From Xenopus tropicalis (lineage: Eukaryota; Chordata; Amphibia; Anura; Pipidae), in assembly GCF_000004195.4 (NCBI RefSeq), contig NC_030679.2, forward strand, positions 37,189,712-37,253,711: a stretch of DNA of 64,000 nucleotides, written 5' to 3'. Each line of letters begins with the position of its first letter. Position 1 is the first letter of the stretch. Both the position numbers and the translations under genes were made by a program. Shown piece by piece: positions 56,612 to 64,000 of this stretch. A model generated the notes under the pieces. It ran no database searches. It saw only the letters and a program-made list of their open reading frames with translations, and had not been told where the DNA came from.

Positions 56612-56880
56612 TTGGCTGATGGCCCTGCAACATGGACAACTAACCACTCCAAAATGCCGTTCCACTGGCAACAATTGGAATCGCCAGTGGAACAGCCTAT
56701 GCATCACTTTGGATTTCTGAAGTGGTGTGAAATTGCCTGTAGGAAGAAACTTTGCGTGTTTGGGCCTTTCCACTGATGACTCCTATTGGTGCCGGTGGAA
56801 AGGCATTTCAGAGTGGTTAGTCGCCCACTGCAGAGGGGATCTATTGGGGGCAACTAACTAGCTCCGTGGGCCATCAGCCT
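56612..56880. mobile_element. Harbinger-like MITE, 'ggctgatggccc' family
   Basis: Ends ttggctgatggccctg and ccgtgggccatcagcct. Inner inverted words gccgttccactggcaac and gccggtggaaaggcattt match those in the 43981-44217 element. Non-coding. Confidence 0.6.
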
Positions 56881-57772
56881 TAATTTTCCCTTTTTCTAAC
56901 GATGCACAGATGTTAAAAAAACAATAACAATTGAGGTTATCACAAGTACAAATATATTGAAAATTCCCATGGCCAGGGCCCTTATAATTTATTCTGCTTT
57001 GGCACAATGGGGCACCCATTCATTTCCTGCAGTACGAGCCGAGGGATTGTACAAAGCAATATGTGTTTTCCCAGCTGGTGAGGGAAAAAAATACTTTAAA
57101 ATATTAATATTAAATGTTGAACTTTAGCTTTGTCTCTTCACATATATATACATCTTTTTTGTATATTAGAACTGTTTGTAAAATTGTTTAAAAATAACAA
57201 ATAATTTTATTAGCAAACAATAGAGATAATATGGAAAGGTTGTGTTTATTTAAGTGAAATCAAAGGTAACACCTTGTAATCCAATAACATTAGCGGAATG
57301 TTACATTCAACCTTAATATATCACAGTACTGGGGCCCTAATCCATCAAGCGTCGCTCTCCAGTCCCTAAAATAGCATTCTCCTTCAGCTTTTTTAAAAAT
57401 TAATTTACAGCTTTGTTCTAAAAATAGAATTGCCTGTCAAAAAAAGTGTTATATGGCTGCTGGCTCTATATGTGTCTAACAATATATACTGCGGAAATGG
57501 TGCCATCAATTTAAAGAAATGTCTTGACATTTATTGGGAATGATAAGTGCTATGTATTTCATATCATTTTTCACTTTGTATGTATGATAATTCCCTGTCC
57601 TTTTCCTCTATTTATTACTGTCGTCAATTTTAGACACAAATTGTCATGTTTTTACCCATAATGCAGAGTTTTCCCCTATAAGGCCAGCATGATTATGACA
57701 ATGTAAGAAGTTGCTCCCGCAAATTAGGGTTTGATATTCCCAATCAAGGATTGCTCTGATGGCTACTATACC
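56881..57772. other. unique AT-rich DNA, no gene seen
   Basis: No recognised exon. A poly(TA) piece is near 57141-57152. 57490-57660 looks like ordinary single-copy sequence. Confidence 0.4.
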
Positions 57773-57890
57773 CTAGGGCCAAATGTTCAAATTAGCTCGA
57801 TATCCCCCACCTTAATTGGACATATTAGAAGAAAGATCCGCTTGTTTGGCAACCTCCCCAAATGATTGGATCTTAATGTGTATGGCCGCC
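57773..57890 (-). mobile_element. fragment of a 'ggccatacacg' family MITE, reversed
   Basis: Contains agggccaaatgttcaaatta, gctcgatatcccccacctt and gaaagatccgcttgtttggc, ending tgtgtatggccgcc. Read in reverse it matches the family's left part. Confidence 0.55.
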
Positions 57891-57975
57891 ATTGTGCCAT
57901 TGATCTGGCCAAATTAACTACAAACATACAAAAGGGCAAAGGGCATTGATCAGTCACCTTTCCTCTATATAATAT

Positions 57976-58251
57976 AAACTGGCCATACATGACTAGAGGT
58001 GGAAGATTGCCCGATTTAAAACTGTCTGGTCATTTGGCATGTACTGTATGTCACCTGATGGGGGTATAGTGTTAGACTTATTCATTCCTTGATAAACTCA
58101 TTCACTGCTATAAGTTCACATGTGGTTAATCAGTAGGCCCATGGTTCATTAGCAGATGTGAGAACTGCCAGAGATGATATAAATGGCCACATTGTACAAT
58201 ATCAGACCACTGGCTAATAACACAAAGGTCGGCCCATGTATAAGCACCTTA
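57976..58251. mobile_element. variant of the 'ggccatacacg' MITE group
   Basis: Ends aaactggccatacatgac and cccatgtataagcacctta form a terminal inverted repeat. The interior does not match the main family closely. Confidence 0.5.
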
Positions 58252-59126
58252 TAAAATCAATCAGCCAAATGTTACCTACCATGCATTTGGGGATGCCCCC
58301 AATCTCTTCAATGTAAATGTTATCCATTGACAAGCAAACATTCAAAGGAAAATAGTACTTACATTACATTATCTTCAGTTGTGGATACAACTGTTCTAAA
58401 ACCAATAACAACACATTATCGGTGTATTTGCATTTATTTAAATGATCTGTTAATGACATAGTAATTCCTCTAATAAGTGTAAATAAAATCACATCCGTGA
58501 AGTCAATGGGACCAGTGGCCATATTGCCATGACAAGACAAAGCTCAATTTACAAAGCAATAGCTAATAAAATGTAATAAACGTCAGATATATTAGTACTA
58601 TTTTCTTTGCCCTCTGTCCATATTTGGGGAGTGCAATGTCCCTTTAAATCAGCAGTCCGTTCATTTGTAACTCATCGTTTTTATTACATTAGTTCAACAG
58701 TTAAAATAGGTGCTAGACAGAGACAAGGAAAGCTCATGGCTCTTTGGATTAATATATAGTACAGAGGGCATACACGGGCCATTTCCCGTCTCATGCAGGT
58801 TTAATAGATGACAAGGTTATCACATGAAATATTTAATAGTCGGAACTGGCACTCTCTGCACCCGTGTTAATAATTTACAAATTCTGCAAACTCCTAAGTA
58901 TGTTTTCTTCCTGGATAGGTACAGAAAATTGCACTTGGTATTTTGCTCTCAGACTTGTGGGGACAAATGAAACGGACAATAATACTGGTAAAGGGACACA
59001 TAACCCGTGCAGCCAGTGAGGTTGTTGCCACATACAAATTCATTATTATAAATTACAATGATCATTTTTTTAAAATAAATGATTAATTTTAGCTAAAAAG
59101 ATCACCAACACACACACACACATATA
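58252..59126. other. single-copy stretch, possible conserved non-coding DNA
   Basis: 58340-58940 has no MITE or microsatellite and is of balanced composition with homeodomain-type TAAT words (for example ctaataaaatgtaataaacg). No ORF of note. Function is a guess. (AC)n is at 59108-59122. Confidence 0.3.
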
Positions 59127-59323
59127 CTGAGGACTGCATCAACGAGCCAATGTGATCATTACTCCAACTGGATTTTTAAACCTCTCTGATCGATTTCTGT
59201 CTGATTTCTGGCAGGCTATCAGGTAGGCTTGTCAGTGTGCCCCGTACAGGGGCAGATAAGCTGTCAACTCGGACTGAAAGAGCCTTCAATAGTTAAAATT
59301 AGCCCATCTACGGCCACCTTTAC
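59127..59323 (+). mobile_element. right part of a 'ggccatacacg' family MITE
   Basis: Starts ctgaggactgcatcaacgag, contains tccaactggatttttaaac and ccgtacaggggcagataagc, and ends ctacggccacctttac. The left half is missing. Confidence 0.65.
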
Positions 59324-59335
59324 TGTAGGTCTTAA

Positions 59336-59648
59336 AGGAGAAAAAAAAATTACAATCACTGGGGGGCATCAAAATGTTAGGCACCCCCATTGACTTTAAT
59401 CCTCCTTAAGTATTCGCACATACGCAGTAGAGTGAAAAGCCGAACTTTAACAAGAAGACAAGTTTTTCACTCAACTATGCATGTGCGGGCCCTGGAATCA
59501 CTGTGACAGGAGAAAGAAGGAAGAGGATTGCTTGCATTTACCCTGGGCTGGTGCAGTTTTCTCCTAACAGGTGTAAGGTAAGCGATAACAATCATTGGGG
59601 GGTGCCTAACATTTAGCACCCCTTAGTGATTTAGCCTTTCCTTCTTCT
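59336..59648 (+). mobile_element. TTAA MITE, 'gggtgcc...ggcaccc' family, full copy
   Basis: TTAA at 59332-59335 and 59649-59652. Ends AGGAGAAAAAAAAATTACAA and AGCCTTTCCTTCTTC. The inner pair aaaatgttaggcaccccc and gggggtgcctaacatttagc. 313 bp, no coding capacity. Confidence 0.8.
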
Positions 59649-59654
59649 TTAAGA

Positions 59655-59745
59655 TTATAATTATTATTAACATTTATTTATAAAGCGCCAGCATATTGCA
59701 CAGCGCTGTACAATAAGTGGGTTTCATACATTGAACATACAGAGT
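59655..59745 (-). mobile_element. retroposon 3' tail, reversed
   Basis: attattattaacatttattta, taaagcgccagcatattg, cacagcgctgtacaataag. It is the reverse of the tail at 51144-51218 and carries more of the body. Confidence 0.55.
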
Positions 59746-60216
59746 AAGATCCCTAAAGCCTTGGAATTTATGACCACACGTGCAGTTGTGCAAAGTGCAA
59801 AGGGCCATGTGACTCGTCATGTTTTTTCTGCCAACGTATTTTTTTTCTTCCACAATTCTATCATAGTGTGTGTGTATTTCTTTGTCCACTGCAATTGTGG
59901 CCAATGTAGGTTTCCATCAAAATCTCTGGCACTTGGCATTAAAAAGGCATTAGTGTGTGATTTTCTGAGCACAATTCTGTTGCACCTATTGATGCAGGCT
60001 GCTATGGGAACCATGGAAATAAAACCGCCAGGATCAGGGTGGCAGCATCTACAGGGCTCCTTTACGTCAATAAGCGCACTTGCATGCAATTCATCAGAGC
60101 AGATTAGGTGGGCAACATACATGGCGGTCAAGGAGACCTTTTATGAATGGCGTCAATACATGCACCATGTGTGTCGTTTTTGTGCAATCACAATTGCAGC
60201 TATGTTCATAATTACT
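59746..60216. other. low-identity repeat or unique DNA, not a gene
   Basis: A 167-codon open frame covers 59731-60234, but it begins inside the retroposon tail, has no known domain, and overlaps a frame on the other strand. It is treated as chance. Confidence 0.4.
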
Positions 60217-60720
60217 TTTAAAACATTTTATTGAAGTTTTGCAATAAACATGTAAGATGAATAATGACAAATTATTTAAACATAGGTTGTAAAACAATAG
60301 TCACATTCGACAGTTTGTCCTTCAAAAAGATAAGAAATGAAGAAAATCGAATACTTACAGAGAAACAAAATAAGTAATTTAAATAGAGAAAAACAAAACA
60401 AAAACAAATTACTTAACCACCTAACTTTGCCCAGTGGATAAACTATAAAAAGAAAAGGAAAGAAAAGTTTCCTAGAGAGCAAAATCAAGGATAATTTTGA
60501 GTATGTGTTCATAATTAATGGACCAAAGTTATACTTAATGGCTGAAATTATTTTTCTATGAGAAATACATCTGCTAAAGTGGGCAATATGGCAGCCCTCT
60601 ATCAAAGTATAAAGGCAATGGTGCAGGACAGGCATTAGTGTACTCACAGTGTGAAAAGGTCTACCTAGAGAAGGAAGGAAAAAGAGGTAACACCTTCTTG
60701 TAAATGCTTTCACATATATC
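60217..60720 (-). mobile_element. possible L1-type LINE 3' UTR, minus strand
   Basis: In reverse it ends tgcaaaacttcaataaaa, then tgttttaaaag, an ending typical of L1-like 3' UTRs in frogs. The A-rich/T-rich asymmetry of the preceding 450 bases fits. No reverse transcriptase motif is visible, so the copy is 5'-truncated. The 149-codon minus frame is not a known protein. Confidence 0.35.
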
Positions 60721-61649
60721 TGCACTGAGGCTGAAACATTAAACCAAGTGCTCAGAAATGCATTAAGCTAAAGCATTCTATGGGGACTAGGGAGAGCCTG
60801 TTTTAAAGCAGCAATGTTTAAAAAAAGAAAGCTTAAAGTTGGCAGATTTGCGCACATTTTTCCTACTCTTCCTATTTATACGGCTACAAGTCCACCAGAA
60901 ATTCCATTCCCATGCTACCAGCACTACTGTCAGACAACTTCTACTTTGCTCAGTTTTCCTTGTTTCGCTCTATTTAGAAAGCTATTTGCCATCCACGTCA
61001 ACCACAATGCTTCTAAAGTTATTTTGCCAGCTCCGACATGAGGAAATGCCGTTATTTCCTAAGGGAGGATGAAGAACTTCTGTTTGGCACGGGTAGGGAA
61101 GAAGCCATCATTATTTTACCGCACAGAGATAATCAGCCCAAAGTTATGGAATCAATTCCAATTACATTCACTTTCATTCCCATTTTACTACTCTGACAAC
61201 ATTTCCGTTAGTGGCTAAACACCAGTTCCACTTTCCTCTCAGTTAGCTGGAAACTATTTCAAGCTCTATAAATCTTCTATAACATTACTGATGAAAAGTG
61301 GCGACATGTGGGGATGTAACACAATTGCTATTTTACCACTTTTTCACTAGGGTTTTGCATATACTGGGACCTAATTTCCATTCTGCAAGGGGTTGTCCCT
61401 TGTATAATGTGTTCACAGGAGTGATGGGCCAACCATAGCCCACTGTAATCCAACCCAAGAGCAACCTGGCCCTCAACACTAATTTCTACATTTCTGAGAG
61501 CAGGGTAAACATGAGTATATAAGTATGCGCCGCAACTCGTTTGTAATGGCAGTAATTGGGCTGGGGCAGGGCAGAGAAGTTAGAGAGTGACTGGACTGAC
61601 GGCAAATACAGCCCTCCACCTACCCGCAACCAAGTTATGGGAGCCCAAC
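60721..61649. other. single-copy stretch, possible conserved non-coding DNA
   Basis: 60830-61320 lacks MITEs and simple repeats and has little homopolymer. No known exon motif. Confidence 0.3.
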
Positions 61650-61657
61650 CTCTAATC

Positions 61658-61966
61658 CAGTGTTCCCCAACCTGTGGCTCGTGAGCAACATCTTGCTCCC
61701 CAACCCCTTGGATGTTGCTCCCAGTGGCCCCAGAGCAAGTGCTCATTTTTGAATTCCTGGCTTGGGGGCAAGTTTTGGTTGCATAAAAACCAAGTATAAT
61801 GCCAAACAGAGCCTTCTGTAGGCTGCTAGTCCACATTGGGGCTATTAAGTAGCCAATGACAGGTCTTTATTGGCACCCCCAGGAACCTTTTTTCATGCTT
61901 GTGTTGCTCCCCAACACTTTTTTCATTTGAATGTGGCTCACGTGTATAAAAGGTTGGGGATCCCTG
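61658..61966 (+). mobile_element. hAT MITE, 'cagtgttccccaacc' family, complete
   Basis: Left end CAGTGTTCCCCAACC, right end GGTTGGGGATCCCTG. Exact 8-bp duplication CTCTAATC at 61650-61657 and 61967-61974. The 309-bp interior (tggatgttgctcccagtggc, gtgttgctccccaac) is one I recognise as common in Xenopus. Non-autonomous. Confidence 0.9.
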
Positions 61967-61987
61967 CTCTAATCTGTCAGCCCAAAC

Positions 61988-62196
61988 CAGTGTCAGACTG
62001 GGCCACCGGGGCAGCGGGAAAAAACCTGGTGGGCACCGGCCCAGACCCAATCCCCACAGGGTGCTCCACTGAAACAGTCTCCCTCCCCGATGCGCCACAG
62101 GTAAGTTTATTATAGGCGTGCTCGGGGGAGGGGTCAGGCTGGTGTTGGGGGGGTTGTGAAGGTGGCAGGGGCCCTGCACCCCCCAGTCCAACCCTG
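61988..62196 (+). mobile_element. hAT MITE, 'cagtgtcagactgggcc' family
   Basis: Left end CAGTGTCAGACTGGGCC, right end CCAGTCCAACCCTG. Flanking 8-mers gcccaaac and atccaacc match at only 5 of 8, so the target duplication is weak. It lies 13 bases beyond the previous hAT duplication. Fragments of the family are at 25205 and 28528. Confidence 0.6.
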
Positions 62197-62225
62197 ATCC
62201 AACCCTAACCAATCCTTGCCTCACT

Positions 62226-62410
62226 AGTACAGATATGGGATTAGCTATCCGGAAACCCATAATCCAGAAAGCTCCAAATTACAAAAAGTCCATCTCCCAT
62301 AAACTCCATTTTAAACAAGTAATTCTTTATCAAAATGATTACCTTTTTTTTTTTTGTAGTACCTTATACTTGATGGTAACTAAGCTGCACAAATTTATAG
62401 GAATGAAAAA
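62226..62410 (+). mobile_element. MITE, 'atgggatcctttatccgg' family, right end lost
   Basis: Starts tagtacagatatgggattag, then ctatccggaaacccataatc and ataaactccattttaaaca. It decays after ttatacttgatggtaacta. Confidence 0.7.
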
Positions 62411-63628
62411 TGTCTTTTTGGGGACACAAAATGATTTTGCTAATAACGAGTTAATCCGCTAGTACCTATTAATATAAAGTGGGAAGTTAATAAGAATGTA
62501 AATACCCTGGAATTCTATTTGGTTAATAACAAGCGTCAGATTTTATTTAAACTACCAGGAACCTTTCTACTTTGTAAGGCACATCAGTGTTGTTCCCTTC
62601 CCATAATCCTCCCAACATATCAGTGCACCAATAAATATTGCTGAATAACAGCTATAAATTTGTGACCTGTAGTCCTTAAAGCACTGAAAACCATGTTACA
62701 GGGTCAATCCTGAGTTCTGCTGCTGGACATCCCATTTCCACCTCATTATCACAAAGTGCAAGGGCGCAGCTCTGTGACACTTGATTTCCATAGAGAAGGA
62801 AGCATTCCATATGGCGACTACCCAGAGGGAATTTCTCTCTTCCTTTTAGGAGGCTAATCAGACTGCATAATCAAGCCTTTATTTAGGAGCCTCGTCCACA
62901 GTAGAATTTTCATGAAGCAGGATGTGGTAGAAAAATCCACTGAGAATAAACACTACAGCAGTATTTTGTTCCCTTTCTCCTCCCGAGGGGATTCCATTAA
63001 TTGAGATCTTAACCCATTTGCATTTAGACTGGCAGCTAAAAGCAACAATAAATAGACTTTATGATATATTCCATAGATACCTAACCAACCTGGGAATAAT
63101 CCATTATTCTTTCATTTCTTCTTCTTTTCATAGCTGAATTCCCAGAATCCCTGGTAAACTCCCTGGTTCTTTTTGGGCGCTTGTGGCTCTGTCCACAAAT
63201 GAGGCATGCCACACCCCGGGCACTCAGCAACTTCACCCACAATACTTGCTGCTGTGGGGGTGTTTTCTTGCTCCGAACACTATAATCTACCATTTTAAAT
63301 TGGCTGACCAGTTTAGAAAGGGTTAATACAAACATAAATGTGATTCATTTTGAAATGTATTCTATATTAGCTGCAATTTACTGGCAGGGTATAAAACAAC
63401 ATGCGTTGTCTATGTTCTGTATGTTCATTCCATTGTAAAAAAAAAAACACTGCAGCATTGCAATATATAAGTAGAACCATAGAACCCTATTCAAAGCAGC
63501 AGTTTACATTCATACACCTATGCTAAAAAAAACACAGTATATAGAACTTGCCTATTGTTTTTATTAAAAAAATACATTTTCCTAATTTTTGCCTTTGAAC
63601 TCAATCCCATTCTACCCCTGTAAACAAG
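62411..63628. other. single-copy stretch, possible conserved non-coding DNA
   Basis: 62700-63080 is free of recognised repeats and contains TAATCA/ATTTGCAT-like words (for example cccatttgcatttaga, an octamer-like site). Function is not shown. A (A)n run is near 63438. Confidence 0.3.
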
Positions 63629-63900
63629 GTACAGGTATGGGATCCTTTATCCGGAAACCCGATATCCAGAAAGCTCCGAATTATGGAAAGCCTGTCTCCC
63701 ATAGACTCCATTTTAATCAAATAATTCAGATTTTTAAAATTGATTTCCTTTTTCTCTGTAAAAATAACACAGTGCTTTGTATTTGATCCATTTATTGATT
63801 TTTTTATAGACTTAAGGTATGAAGATCCAAATTACGGAAAGACCCCTTATCCAGAATACCCTTAGTCCCTAGCATTCTGGATAACAGATCCTATACTGTA
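63629..63900 (+). mobile_element. MITE, 'atgggatcctttatccgg' family, reference copy
   Basis: Best-preserved copy: tacaggtatgggatccttta, ccggaaacccgatatccag, atagactccattttaatc, then gcattctggataacagatcc. Terminal inverted repeats of about 25 imperfect bases. It is internally shorter than the 8213-8540 copy. Confidence 0.8.
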
Positions 63901-63943
63901 ATTTGTTCAAGGGAGCTAAGGAGCTCCACCAGGGGACTGGTAA

Positions 63944-64000
63944 CATATCTGTGAAGTGCTTCAGAATATGTTGGAGCTATATAAATAAGGAATATTAATA
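63944..64000 (+). mobile_element. retroposon 3' tail running off the window
   Basis: tctgtgaagtgcttcagaat, atgttggagctatataaata. Same tail type as 51144-51218. Confidence 0.5.

Noticed and set aside
59731..60234. 167-codon open frame
   Set aside because: Starts inside a retroposon tail, has no known domain, overlaps a minus-strand frame, and has no promoter or splice context.
60276..60725. 149-codon minus-strand frame rich in Phe and Leu
   Set aside because: Composition follows the A-rich sequence of a probable LINE 3' UTR. No motif of a membrane protein family is recognised.
61826..62260. 144-codon minus-strand frame
   Set aside because: Spans two hAT MITEs and their junction, so it is a chance frame in GC-richer repeat DNA.

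Overview
The window looks like non-coding DNA from a vertebrate, most likely a frog of the genus Xenopus. The evidence is the repeat content. It includes a 1.6 kb Tc1 element and many short inverted-repeat (MITE) families that I associate with Xenopus, such as the 'ggccatacacg', 'atgggatcctttatccgg', 'ggggctgatttactaa' and 'cagtgttccccaacc' families. It also has LTR-like pieces, LINE 3' tails, AT-rich unique DNA, CpG depletion outside young repeats and many (TA)n tracts. There are no operons, ribosome binding sites, tRNA or rRNA genes or CRISPR arrays. I could not recognise any host protein-coding exon, so the window is probably intergenic or inside a large intron. Family names come from recognition, not from a database search. 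X. tropicalis versus X. laevis is not resolved.

The only protein I recognise with confidence is a Tc1/mariner transposase at 51960-52982. It has about 340 codons and a DD34E triad, and it is broken by a single in-frame TGA at codon 36. It lies in an element (51573-53182) with long IR/DR-type inverted repeats and a TA target duplication. A second coding remnant, at about 32409-32590, resembles the C-terminal end of an L2-type LINE reverse transcriptase.

Layout from left to right: 1-3.8 kb is mostly unique. 3.8-8.5 kb is a dense repeat cluster (Harbinger-like fold-back, perfect hairpin, hAT elements including one inside an older relative). 8.5-16.5 kb is unique DNA with scattered MITEs. 16.5-19 kb holds a SPIN/URR1-like hAT element with a perfect 8-bp target duplication, a G-rich tract and two further MITEs. 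19.5-24.4 kb has nested fold-backs and a 920-bp solo LTR. 24-34 kb is mixed. 34-42.5 kb has LTR-like pieces, two further Harbinger-like fold-backs and 'tatccgg' MITEs. 44.5-45.3 kb carries an apparently identical 219-bp tandem duplication. 49-54 kb has the Tc1 element. 54-64 kb alternates MITEs with three unique stretches that could be conserved non-coding DNA.

Almost every annotated feature is a non-autonomous transposon. Target duplications (8 bp for hAT, 3 bp for Harbinger-like, TTAA for piggyBac/Kolobok-like, TA for Tc1) support classification without a database. Nested insertions give a relative order of arrival. No gene cooperation or undescribed enzymatic system is visible. The most informative signals are the transposon structures themselves.
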